Below are positions 13,114 through 24,524 of a DNA stretch of 64,000 nt, piece after piece. The DNA lies in contig NW_001799621.1 in assembly GCF_000165425.1 (NCBI RefSeq), forward strand, positions 248,001-312,000. The letters run 5' to 3'. Under the pieces are notes generated by a model. The model searched no databases. It saw nothing but the letters and a program-made list of their open reading frames with translations, and had not been told where the DNA came from. The position numbers were made by a program, and so were the translations under genes. The stretch comes from Paramecium tetraurelia (lineage: Eukaryota > Ciliophora > Oligohymenophorea > Peniculida > Parameciidae). Every line of letters begins with the position of its first letter. Within the stretch, counting starts at the first letter, position 1.

Positions 13114-16100
13114 TCATTCGATTAATTATATTTTATAATCATATTCATTGTTATACGCAGAATATTTTTCAGTGCCAGATATTACGACTCCACTATGATA
13201 GGCACCACAACCAATTGATTGTACTTTATATGCGAATAACTCTGTTGGTTTGGTCTGACTTTATTTGCATAATTCTCCAAATTTATTCAATCCCCAACCG
13301 TACACCTTCCCTTAAGATTAACATAGTGTATGATCCTACCCAATGGCTATGCTCTCAACCTTGTAATTAAGGATCTGCTGAATCCCTTTTTATTCTGCAT
13401 TGGTATCTATTCCCAATTGGCCATCATCATTACAACCACATCCATACAGATTCCCATCCTTCAGAAAGTATGATTACAAAGATCCTGCATATATTTAATC
13501 AACATCCTCAATTAAGAGTGTAGGTTATACAACACTTGTGATATCTAAAGACAAACCCAACTATCCCTACTCATTATAACCCCATCCATAAACTTATTTC
13601 TGACTATTCAAAATTATAGTATGAGCATCACCACATGCAACTGCTTACACATTTTCTACCTCAACCTTGGTTGGAATGGCTATTTCCATTCCTAATTCAA
13701 GTGGCAATCCCAATTAGCCTCCGTCTCCTCTTCCCCAAACGTATAATCTATCCTCAACTATGGCAGCATTGTGTAATCCACCGCATTTCATCTGTTTACA
13801 AGGACCTGGAATCATAACCTATTGAGGAATGTGAGTTGATATCACAGTGTTGTTTCCTAACAAACCTCCCTCTCCACATCCCCAAGAATAAACTCCTCCT
13901 TTTGAATTAACATAAACAGAATGGTCATGTCCACACTCTATTGAAATGCAATCAAATGAACTCTCAATTAGATGAGGATAATCAACATACTTGATTACAG
14001 ATTGCTTGCCACATTTGCCATCCTCATTGTTACCCCAACAATATACTTTACCCATATTGCTTATTGCCATTGTGTGTTTGTATCCACATGCCATTTTTAC
14101 AAACATCACATCACTCTTTAAAGAAATAGGAATTCTGTATTTCAATTAATACATCTATCCTAATTAATAATTCTAATTAAATCCCCATAGTATGATTTGT
14201 CCTGGCTGATAACAAAATTACGGCTCAAATGATTGAATATTTTCACCTTAGAGTTCGTTGAATCTTTTAAATAACCAATCATACAACATGAACCCTTTTA
14301 TTGAGGCTCTCAATACTTGAATTAAATCCTTGTTTTTGTAGTTATGGCATTGGATATTGTTGCAAGGCAATGGAATTTGGATGAATTGAGAAAAGAAATA
14401 TTGAATCACACTCAGATAATCAACATCTCCATTTTGAGAGGTAAAAACTGATAATCGATGCCAACAAAAAGCTTCAATTGGATATAAAATACTTCCTCTA
14501 TTTCTGAAGTCTCCAAAGCATTACCGAGATATTTTAATAGCAATTTCATAAAACCTTTGACTTTCTTAATTCCCCTGAAATTGACTCTCCAAATAATATC
14601 CTTTGAGTAGAGCATCAAACAATTGATATTAAATTAAATCATAGTTCTGTGTTTCCATCACGAAATCTGAATTTTAAATTTACATCAATAAATTTGCATC
14701 CTGTATAACACTCTGACAATCAATCTCCTTTAAATACTCAATCCATTATGATAAAACGAAAGAATTGGGGATGTAAAATTTAACATTCTTTAAGTTATAA
14801 AATATGCTCGGTAAATACAATTCATAAGATGTTTGTTGATTGTTCCTGGCCAACCAGTCATAGGCCTTTTCTCTCATTGACATTAGTGGTTCAGTCTTAG
14901 TTTAAAAGGATTCCACAAAATTATAGTTATTACAAAATGCTTTGGATGTGAAGTAATGAGAGTCGATGTTACCTATGAGTCGAATTTTATCTTTGATTTT
15001 AATTGAGAACTTTTCTTCTAAAAATTGCATCAAGATTCTGGCATTTGAGAGACTTACTTAGATGACATCTTTAACTATTTCAGATGAAAGCACATAATTT
15101 AATTCTTCCTATGATAATTGATATTTCAAATCCAAGCATTTTATTCTATCGAATGTAAAATACATGGTTCCACCTTTTGATATTCTTCTCAACTCCTCCT
15201 CTATATTTAAATCAGAATGCTACTTCTTCAAATAATTCACCAAAATAGCACATGCAAAGAAAGGTTTATTTCTATTATCGGAAAGACAAAAGCTTGACCA
15301 TAAATGGTACTGTTTCATGAATCTTCTTTTCATATGCTCCTTTAGTGCCTAATAACTAAGTAAGTATAAACCATCATTTAAATCATTCTTCAATTACATC
15401 AAATTTGGTTTTCTCTTACTTTTTTAGATCAGCAATTCACATATGTAATTACCATGGAAATAATTAGGAAGATGGCTATTCTGAACTTAATTGTCCAGTA
15501 TCTGATAAAAATTCATATTTCCCTATTAGATCTTGCTGTGTTTATTTAAATTGTAATCTTATAAGGAATCTATAAATCTTATGTTTTCATTCAATATTAT
15601 CATGCAATAGATTGCAACGTATTTACTTTCCGATCTTACCATGTTGATTAAGGATTTGCCATTGTATTCGACTACCTTAAATTATAGATATGTTTATTTA
15701 CTTGGCGTATAATACCATTGATATCCTCTTTAGTGTTATTATTATTTATAATTGGGCTCACCATATAATAATCATTCTTACTATATTCTATGCTGATATT
15801 TGGTAAGATATAATTTTAAAGCGAATAACATTAGCTTCTGAGTTCCTTAAAAACCCTTTTGAATTCTTTCGGATTTTCCAATTTCAATCTCTACACTTAT
15901 TTCGAGTTATCGGAATGCAAGTTCAAATTTACATCTGATGCCAAATCACTTTAATAGACATCCCTTGTTAATGATGGATCAAATTGATGCAAAGTGAAAA
16001 CTGGATGATCCAAATCAACCTCGATGTTAAAGAGATTTATTGGTTCTTCTTCCAAAGAAACTTACTACCTTTATTGATAGGTAAATTATTTTTAATTCTA

Positions 16101-16157
16101 ATAATTCTTCATGTAATCTTCTGATGTTTTTACATTATTCGCTATACATGTTCCCAT
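13114..16157 (-). CDS. RCC1-repeat (beta-propeller) protein, N-myristoylated start
   Basis: A protein of roughly 1000 residues. The C-terminal third is a run of RCC1 repeats with the typical spacing of G.V..WG...GQLG and ..ACG..HT: examples are KVYCWGNNEDGKCG, GVYSWGCGEGGLLG, RLYVWGRGDGGQLG and VYGWGYNEQGQLG. These form a seven-bladed propeller used for protein binding or as a guanine-exchange factor for Ran-like GTPases. The N-terminal two thirds are helical and unrecognised; no HECT, kinase or BTB signature was seen. ATG at 16155-16157 gives MGTCIANN, suited to myristoylation and palmitoylation. Stop TGA at 13114-13116. Partner and function cannot be stated. Confidence 0.82.
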
Positions 16158-16919
16158 AACAAATAAATATTTTTAAATATGTTTTATATAAATTATATAA
16201 TTTCTGTCTCTTTTTATAAAACCATAAATCAAAAAGAGCAAGCATTTATTTTCAAACTATTTCAATCTCAATGGTAATTACATAAATTAACTTGTATTCA
16301 TCAGTAGTTAATCTTAATTATAATTAGTTTGCCCTACAAATAGAATAATAACTATATAATAACAATAATTTATTATATATAACCTCCAAGTATTTTACAT
16401 ATTTAACTGTTGAACCTATAAGAATATAATGAATCTAAGATTATGAAAACGAATATATCTTTAAAATTTTATTATTTATAATTTTATTTTAATTTGTTTG
16501 TCAGAAAATGAAACCATTCGATTTCAGATAAACTCTAAGAAAATTAAAATGCGATATACATCCTATTAAGTTATCAACCATGATATAATACGATTTTTAT
16601 TTTCATAAATAGTTTAATATATGTAAATCTCATAAAACCTTTTTAAAAATCATATTTTGTCTATTAATACAACTTCTCTTATCTAAAATTCTGTATTCTT
16701 CTTAAATTAATAAGTTTAATGTATTTAAAAAATTTCTTTGTGTTAACAACTCCATATTGTAAATTCTAATATTTATAATATATTTTTTGAATTGAATTAA
16801 TAAAAAATAATTAAATTTCGTCATTTATGTTCATTTATATCAAATATTCTACTCATTAATATGATTGTTCTTGATTATTGATTATTTTGAATAAACAAAG
16901 TTTATTTATTATTTAATAC
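16158..16919. other. Non-coding AT-rich gap
   Basis: About 760 bp between divergently transcribed genes (RCC1-type on the minus strand, ABHD-type on the plus strand). It is extremely AT-rich with homopolymer A and T runs. No frame with gene-like composition, no tRNA fold and no repeat array was seen. It presumably holds both promoters. A small structured RNA could be hidden here and would not be visible by eye. Confidence 0.6.
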
Positions 16920-18186
16920 ATGATAAAAAAGCTTTTGAGTATTCCAAAGTGGAAATTCTTTGCTGGGGCGTCATTTGCCTTACTTGGCTAACACATTTAT
17001 GATTGTTTATATAATACAGAAATTGAAGTCTTTTATTAGAACACAACTTGTAATAAAGACCTTCTATCGAAATGTCCAAACATTAGAGTAATGAAAATTA
17101 ACAACCATAGGGACATTTTAACCCAAGCATTTGGAGTATGAATAATATCTTTGGATTGTTCTATGTTACATTAGTTGAACATTAAATGGTGCCCTTACAA
17201 AAAAGAGAAATGGTGACTCTTAAAGATGGAGGTCAAGTGGCATTGGATTGGAAAATCAATGATCCCAAAAATGTCGTGTTGGTTTTACATGGGTTGACAG
17301 GTGGCGGAGATTGCAATTATATCAAAGATACATTAGAGAGACTCTACAATGCTGGTTATACAGCGGTCTGCTTCAACAATCGAGGAGTAGGATTCACAAA
17401 TTTATCTGTATTATTTAAACTATGAAGACACCTTAATATCATAATCACGGAGACCCATCTGACATGATGGAAATTATTGATTTGATAAAGCAGAGATATC
17501 CCGAAGCAACATTATAGTGTGTAGCAATATCAATTGGTGCTAATTTAGCAGCCAAATATGCTGGAATCACAAAAGAGAAATGTGCCTTCAAGTCCATTGT
17601 TTGCATTGCCAACCCATTTGATTTATTGGTGTATTCTAGTCCACTATATATTTAGGCCTGTTTTGAAAATTTGGACAGATGGTACAACTATTTATATATC
17701 TATTATCTCACTAAGCATTTCAAATGGGTTGCTCAATAAACATTTAGATGTGATGAATGCATGCTTTGATGAACACAATATTGACATTAAAAAAGTATTA
17801 GAAGCTAAAACTCCTTACGAATTTGATCATTATTTTACAAGACAATTGTAAAAATTTGAATCAGTCGAACAAATGTATCGGGTATTGCTCTATCTTAAAC
17901 CAAGGCTAATTCTTCAATTAACTACATCAAAGACATTACAGTTCCCACTTTGTTTATTAATACTAAAAATGATCCTTTAATACCTTGGAAATTTGTACCA
18001 ATTCAATTACACAGACACATGCCAAATTTGATATTTGCTTTAACTCAAAAGGGAGGCCACATAGAATGGTATAGTGAAACTAACTTAGTTACTGTTAAAA
18101 GAGTAAGAAGAATTATTAATAATATAATAGTGGATTATGGATCCCACTTTAGACTACTTAAATTATTTCAGAGACCTACCAATTGA
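16920..18186 (+). CDS. ABHD1/3-type alpha/beta hydrolase
   Basis: A membrane-anchored serine hydrolase of the ABHD1/3 (yeast Eht1/YMR210w) group, which acts on phospholipid or other acyl esters. Order: an N-terminal hydrophobic segment (FFAGASFALLG), the PSIW segment before the core, DGGQVALDW, HGLTGGGD (oxyanion loop), FNNRGVG, the nucleophile elbow SIGANLAAKYAG, NPFDLL, the acid region TKNDPLIP and the catalytic His in KGGHIEW. Introns restored by eye include 17408-17427 (20 nt) and 17882-17904 (23 nt), both ending AAG. Oddity: one extra base near 17735 (KHFKW then LLNKHLDVM) breaks the frame; an alternative 34-nt intron at about 17672-17705 would avoid it but would delete a well-conserved helix. 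Stop TGA 18184-18186. Confidence 0.82.
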
Positions 18187-18266
18187 TAAATGGTAGTAGT
18201 ATTTACAACAACCGAAAATTTGATGATGTGAATAAATTTATAAGTTATATATAATTAATTATACAA

Positions 18267-18941
18267 TCAATTTAACTAATCATTGAATTTTTATTGAATT
18301 TAGCATCTCCTTCCCTTTTGTTGCTCTACATATTAGTTGAAATCCAAAGTATTGTTGAACTCAATCTAAGTTGTATTGAATCTTGATGCCTTATGAGACT
18401 CTGTTCTAATATCAACAAGCTAGGCATTCCTTTTTTTTCTTAGTTAATTAAGCTCTAATGATTCGTGAACATTCATTGAAAATATACGATGATGAGCTAC
18501 AAATTCAATTATAATAATCATACTTTTTGGTTTCCTTCTCCATTTTGGTTAGATTGACTAACTCTTCTCCTCAGAAGACAGTATTCTACCACCAACTATT
18601 TTCAATAACTAATCTTCAAATGTTAATTAAGAATCAACTTTAGAATGTTATATGGAATGATAATTGGCTACATTCAAAGGATCTTGTTTCTACTAAAAGT
18701 TAACTGATCGATTTTATCTAGCCCTCATTAATTTTTATTCTAATTTGATTCTCTCCCTTGGTTTTGCATATGCTGATAATTGTGGACTTGCAAGTGGTAT
18801 ATAAGTATTTTTTGCTGATGGCACTATTTTATTAACAGATACATATCTAAACTATTGCTTTGGCTCCCTTTTTTATCTTGATTCATCATCAATGTTTGAA
18901 CTTACTTTAGGAATGAAATAGTGAAAACTTTTATCAAACAT
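18267..18941 (-). CDS. Basic, low-complexity protein of unknown function, about 224 aa
   Basis: One open frame from ATG (MFDKSFHYFIPKVSS) to TGA at 18267-18269, with many TAA/TAG Gln codons. The sequence is basic and rich in Gln, Ser, Lys and Arg (for example ILSSEEKSQSIQPKWRRKPK), with no membrane segments. A 27-nt GT...TAG stretch in the middle may be an in-frame intron; removing it deletes a hydrophobic patch (MIIIIEFV) that looks out of place, which favours splicing. It converges with the ABHD-type gene, 80 bp apart. No family recognised; it resembles the many ciliate-specific cytoskeletal or basal-body proteins in composition only. Confidence 0.55.
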
Positions 18942-19209
18942 AATAATAAATTATTTATATCAAATCTCTTTAAAGTTTCAAAGAGGAGTTCATAAATCCT
19001 GAGATACAATACTTGTTCTTCGTCATTATTTATAATTTATAATATTTAATAATTTGAAAATATATTTTAGAAAACTACTTAATTTATGTATCAATATCTT
19101 TTTTTGTAATAGAATGAATAAGTTATCATAGCCATTATTGCTAGGTTCCAATAGAATTAGTTTAGGAGTACAAAATGAGAATCATAGTTTAATCACATAA
19201 AATAAAAAT

Positions 19210-19215
19210 AAAAAA
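19210..19215 (-). terminator. Pol III terminator (T6) of the tRNA-Gly gene
   Basis: Three bases after the tRNA 3' end the minus strand carries TTTTTT, followed by a second T5 run. This is the standard RNA polymerase III stop signal. Confidence 0.85.
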
Positions 19216-19218
19216 GTT

Positions 19219-19289
19219 GCGTCTATCGGGACTCGAACCCGACCTAAATGCTTGGAAGGCATTCGTACGAACCTCTATACTATAGACGC
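19219..19289 (-). tRNA. tRNA-Gly (anticodon TCC)
   Basis: The reverse complement begins GCGTCTA and ends TAGACGC, a perfect seven-pair acceptor stem. It has a T-arm with GGTTCGAGTCC and an anticodon arm GAATGC-CTTCCAA-GCATTT, so the anticodon is TCC, decoding GGA. Length is 71 nt, usual for tRNA-Gly, with no intron. Internal promoter boxes are in the D and T arms as normal. It stands alone, and the nearest protein gene is about 280 bp upstream. Confidence 0.95.
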
Positions 19290-19494
19290 TAGCTTATACA
19301 AATATTTATCCTTTTGTATTTAAACTAGAGGAAAGAAACTAATAATATGGAGGACAGGTTTATAATATAAATAAATGATCGATTGTTGACCTAGGTCTAT
19401 ATATCTTAATATAAAAACGAAAAATATTCTAACCTTATGTTATAAATGTTTATCTAAAATTCATAAGTCCTTTGCTATAAGTATGAATAGATAA

Positions 19495-19990
19495 CAAAAA
19501 ATACGGTTATCCAGATCTCAAAAATAGGCCTTTTATTGATTCTAGTTAACAGCAGTAAGTTTGACTGAGGCTTTATCTTGATATGAAACTATCTCTTTGA
19601 TTTCATTTTAACAATCAAATATCTTTACAGTTATCATTAGGGAAGAAGTAATCATGATAGAAATTCACAAGGATAATAAAATTTCTACTTAAATGATGGT
19701 ATGTTATCAGATCATAGAATAAAATATGATTGAAATAGGTGTGTAGAAAAAGGATAGGGATTACTCGTAGTTATAGGGTATATTTGGATTGGTACGAGCA
19801 TTCATATTTAAACTTTGCGATAAATTTTGAATAGATATTGAGTATCATCATTTTTGATTTATGGGAATTGGGTTGAGAATTATTTTGGTTTTTAATTTTT
19901 CCTATGATAAACAAATTAATTAGCCTTAAGGTAGTTTTCTTTGATGGGAAGTGAAACCTAAAAATATTATTGCATTTGTTAATGACAACT
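19495..19990 (-). pseudogene. Probable debris of a WD40-like gene
   Basis: On the minus strand several short frames read like ciliate WD40 proteins: TNAIIFLGFTSHQRKLPQGQ, then ILFYDLITYHHLS in another frame, then VKIFDCQNEIKEIVSYQDKA. They are separated by TGA codons and frame changes that introns do not explain. A plus-strand frame over 19560-19830 is also fairly open, so strand assignment is uncertain. If correct, this is another dead gene, lying in the 3' flank of the ULK-type kinase. Confidence 0.35.
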
Positions 19991-20056
19991 TATTATTGAA
20001 ATAGTTATATTATAATTTAAATTAAAATAGATAGCTTTTTATAATTGCTCAATAGT

Positions 20057-21975
20057 TCATAGGGTGTATCTCTTGTTAAGATAATCTATTAAGAAGGATT
20101 CCACTTTTTAATTACTAAATGTCTCCGATATGCTTGAATAAGTTTCTTCAAATGACTCTTTCTATACTTTGAGTCTTTCAAAAAAGTATAAAGATCTAAA
20201 GTTCAATTAATATTATTACTATAAATATTCCAAATAATATTGTTTGTCAGGTGAATATTGGAACAAACCTTCAGTCTATAAAATTTGCTTCAATTTTTGT
20301 AGGTAACTATTAAAATCTGGATTTATTGGCAAAACAGGATAAATTAAATGTAATTAGTATCGCTCCAATTCCTGAGATATTACTTAATGATATCTTTCTT
20401 GTTTCTCTATTTCCTATTGAACATTGGCAAGTGTGTAAAGCATTTGTTAATTAGGATTAAATTAATTTTAACTTTTTAATTTCAAAGCCTTTGCATGTTC
20501 AAAGAAACATTGTGAATAGTAATGAAGGTACAATTTCAATCCAAGCCATTCTTATTTAAACTATATTTATATGTTTCTAAGATATTCTATTATTATTACA
20601 CAAATCTTCCTAAAGAATGTAATGCTTAGTCAATAACAACTCCTATTTGATATAGTTAATCAGATTGAGCTTGCACCTATTAAAATAGAAATGGTTAGCC
20701 GATGTCGGGGACTGATGCATTTGCTATATTGAAAGTTAAAGGCTAAGGTGGCGCTGCTGTTTAAAATCTTGAGGGAGTAGTAAACTTCCCTTATTAGATT
20801 TATGGAGGGATTACGTAATTTGGATTCATGGGTTGCTGAGCCATTTATGGAAATTAAACAGGAGCTTTAAATGTCTGTATTTGTTTGAGAGTTTCTGGAG
20901 GAACTTATTATTATTCGTTGGCTGGACTCTAAGCTGGTTTCTATAACTCTTAAACTGATTCATCATCATCCAAATTTGGAGGAATTTCTAGTATTATTCT
21001 GTATCTTAATTTAATATTGATACTTTGATTAATCTACTACAGCATTTCCGTCTGATATGAGGGGATGATTAAGTAGTTCTTACCAACTGATTCTGTCTTC
21101 CTCTTTATATTTGAGCATGCTTTCAATTAAAGTAGCAAAATCTTAAGTCATCTTAGAATATTAATTATTATTACTCCTGGATGATCTCTATTAACTACAA
21201 CTGGGACCTATTGTAGATTTCTCAAAGCCCTTCTAAGTTAACTTTAACTCTGAGCAACATAAGGTAATCCACCAAAAATTAATTCATAAATAATGATGCC
21301 TATCTGATTAATTATAGATTTTAAATGTTACTGAGAAAATATCGGCTGAATTTGTGAAGAAATTCTCCAGATACACTTAAGGAGCACTATATTTTGGTGA
21401 TCCCACTCTTGTCATTTATGTGTTTGCTTCAATGACTCTAGCCAATCCTAAGTCGGCGATCTACAGTGTAATGGTCTAATTTTACTTTATAAACCCCGTC
21501 TAAGACTAATATATTTGCAGGTTTAAGATCTCTATGTATAATGTTATGGGAATAGAGCCCTTTATAACCAGTTAAAATTTGTTTTAGTATGTTGAGAGCT
21601 TCTGTAGGACGAAAATTCTGTTCCACTTGACTCTTCTTCCTATTAATTATTGATTGGAGATCGCATTCACATTTTTCCAGTATGAGTACCGTCCTCTCAT
21701 CATTGAAATCAACATGCTCCACTCTGACAATGTTTTTGTTTCCCCTTGCCGATAACATAATCATTTTCATCAATTCAATTTCCCTTATGGCTTTTGGATT
21801 ATTACAACCTTCATTTACAATCTTTAATTTTAATTTGTATTACCTTTGCGCACAATTTCAGTTCTGGTTAATGTACATCTTAGCATGAGTAAACAACCCC
21901 AAACTAACCTCTCCCGATTTCAGAGTTTGTATTTATAACATAAGATTTTATTCTTATCATATTGTCTTCTGGCAT
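20057..21975 (-). CDS. ULK/ATG1-type protein kinase
   Basis: A Ser/Thr kinase of the ULK/ATG1 kind, which in other eukaryotes starts autophagy. Start MPEDNMIRIKSYVI at 21975. Kinase motifs: GRGQFGVV, CAK (catalytic Lys), HRDLKPANIL, ADLGLARV (DLG instead of DFG), SPKYSAPQ and a C-lobe with RISWQELLNHPLI. After the kinase comes a Pro/Gln-rich linker and a long helical C-terminal region (QNQFNPNQQMLYTLANVQQE, then FVDYL-like end), as in ULK proteins. Introns fit very well: 21822-21843 (22 nt, AAG), about 21455-21479 (25 nt), 21152-21174 (23 nt, AAG) and one of 25 nt ending CAG that joins HPLI...DQSK to the linker. One frame change at about 20555-20580 remains unexplained. Whether it acts in autophagy or cilia (ULK3/4-like) cannot be told. 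Confidence 0.78.
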
Positions 21976-22129
21976 TATTGCTTGTGTTGTATTTATTTTG
22001 TTAATAGAAATAGAATGTTTGACATTTTTGGTTTATATAATGCGATATTCTATTAAAATCCATATTTTACAAGACTTTTATGTAATAGATTTTTGCTAAT
22101 ATTGAACATTCTCTCTGTTTATTGCAATT

Positions 22130-22830
22130 ATGGGAGTGTTTGGATCAACTGGCTGCAAAAGACATCAATTTGAGACTTGTCCGATTGGAAATTAATAGGT
22201 CAGTATCATTTAAAAATTCTAATTATAAAAATTCTCCAGGTAGATCTTCACCCAAAAAAACACAATAGGCTTCATCAATCATTTCTTTGGACATTTCTCA
22301 CATCTATTGATGTCCCCCTTTTTATGTGGCTCATGAAATCCTTAATTAAGACTTCCACTTTGCGCTTAATGCATCGAGTAGTCCTCATAAGATCGTATGT
22401 TTAGATGACTTTGTATAGTGAGACTCTTGCATCTAAGTCTAAGTAAAACATTTGAGTAATTGTCCTCTTGAATCCAAAAACTTTCAGAATTTATCTATAT
22501 AGTTGGCTTAGCATCAAAAAGTAGGAAGAATTCTTTTCCTACACAATAGAAAGTCTCAGAATTGTTTTTAAATATTTGAATTCCAAGCAGGCTGTCTGGA
22601 CTAGGGAAGTTATATTTTTATATTTATGAATATAATCCTGATCCAGGAGTTCTGAAATCTGGGATTCCAGCAGCTAACTCATTCCAACTCCAGCCAATAC
22701 ACAGATTTTCAAAATATCCTATTTTTAATCCATCAACTCATTTAGCATAGTTGAACTCATCCTCATTCTTAACCTTAAGATTAGAAAGCTGCTCAAATAA
22801 TTGCTTAATTATAATCAAAATATAGTGTAG
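22130..22830 (-). pseudogene. Decayed sirtuin (Sir2-type deacetylase) gene
   Basis: Minus-strand frames contain clear sirtuin parts in correct order: the NAD-binding start CVLAGVGMS, then AAGIPDFRTPGSGLY in a different frame, SPDSLLGIQIFKNN (the family helix), a zinc-site remnant CEKCPKK, then VFLGEDLPGEF and LLISNRTSLKL (family FFGE.LP..F and ...GTSL.V). The frame changes between these parts, TGA codons intervene, the catalytic His segment (family AHGS) is not recognisable, and only one of the two zinc Cys pairs remains. This is a long-dead copy. The functional sirtuin, if kept, must be elsewhere in the genome. Confidence 0.78.
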
Positions 22831-22896
22831 AATAATAATAAAATATTAAGTAAATAATACTAAACTAAAGATTTTATAAATTGAATATACACTCGA

Positions 22897-24453
22897 TCAT
22901 TTCGTTTCAATTATTTCTTCTTCTTCAAATTCTTCCCCATCCTCTGTTCGGTTGTTTACATAATTCATTAATTTCTTTTGATCGCTTGAATTCAATGAAA
23001 CTAAGAATAGGAATATGAGTCTTTACCTATGCGATTACGATCTTCAATGTATAAATAGATGGCTATGATTAAGGAAACACAAGCAAGTATTAAAAAGAAT
23101 AGGACTACTGATACTTGTGAGGAGGCTTCAGCTGAAATAAAGGCGATGAATAATGGCATCACAAAGAAAGCAAAGTTTTGAACAGAGTTCATTACACCGA
23201 ATGCTGTGCCCCTTTGTATAATCAAATTTTACTAGTTATTTCTATTTCACAACGAATGCAATGCTTGTCCATATTGTACTAGCAAAGAGAGCATAGGCTA
23301 ATCCCAAAGTGAGCATGCAAAATATGGGATAAAACAAGAGCATCAACAACAAACCCAAGAAAACTAAGGCACATCCAATTGCAAGAAACTTAATTCTTTG
23401 ACCGACCTTGTCTATCATCAACCCAACAAAAGGACTTAGGAAAGTACAACACAAATAGGGAATGCCCATTAATTCACCAGCCACTTCTTGATTCTATTCT
23501 ATAGGTGCATCTGCAGACAACCATAAATTAATTATGATGCCACTTGAAAAGGATATAAAAATTAAGACTGAAGTATAAAAAGTGGTCATAATCAAAGTCA
23601 GGATCCAAAAGATCTAAAAATATGTTGATTTTGTATTTTACTTTAGGAAAGGTTCCAATATCTTCCATTATCTATTTTACAAGTTCTCCAAAGTCCAACA
23701 CTTACATACTATTATCCAATAAGCCTTCTGTTTTCTGCAGATTTCGTTTCTATAGGATTTCCGAATAAGAATCAATGAAATTCATAACCAAAAGAGCAGC
23801 TCCAGAAATCAGAGTAATTCCAAATCCCACTCCGAATGCTGTAGTCATACCTGATTTTTCAGCGATCCTTGGAGAGATATATGTACCCAAGACTGTGGCA
23901 CTTCTTATCAGACTCAAATTAAGTGCCTATCCTTAAGTCGATTACTTACATTAGCAAAGGACAGCTCTTTGCCCACAAACCATTTATTAATAATAATAGA
24001 ACTTGCCACACAAAGGGATTCTCCACCCAATCCGAACATAAATCTACCCAAAATCATATATTTAAGGTTTGCTACCGAACTTCCAAAATACAAAAATCCC
24101 TGACCCAGAATAACAAAGAACATGAATATTAGTGACATCTTTCTATAGCCTAAATTTGCATAGATCCTAAGTTTACCAAAGACATCGCTCATGAACCCTC
24201 CTACTAATGGCAATATTATGTTGGGGATGGAATAGAACGAATACATGAAACTGAAATAGAAATTTGTCAAGTGTTCGCCGTATATTGGGCTGTAGGTTTG
24301 CACTATTTGTTCCTTCAACAACGCAGGTTAGTCAAATATAAACATATTTCCATACTATGGTATTCACATGTTATTTACTAGAGCTATGCAGGCTAGCAAT
24401 AGGATGATGTATCTGAGAAAGCCTGGACTTTGTTGGTCTTATCCTTTTTTCAT
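22897..24453 (-). CDS. MFSD1-like major facilitator transporter
   Basis: A twelve-helix transporter of the major facilitator superfamily, nearest the MFSD1 group (lysosomal dipeptide exporters). Seen: first helix LRYIILLLACIAL, the family loop GGFMSDVFGKLR (MFS A-motif GG..SD..G.R), LGRFMFGLGGESLCVA, NKWFVGKELSFANALNLSLI (reconstructed across a 23-nt intron), TVLGTYISPRIA, and a second-half A-like motif SPFVGLMIDKVGQR. The cytosolic tail is acidic (EEFEEEEIIETK). Introns include a 24-nt one after the first helix and a 26-nt one before the tail. Start at 24453 is 71 bp from the divergent tubby-like gene, so both share one short promoter region. Confidence 0.88.
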
Positions 24454-24524
24454 TTTAATAATAAAAACGAATAAATCAGAATCGATCAAAATACAATTTG
24501 CAAATAAATAAATTCTCAATAACA

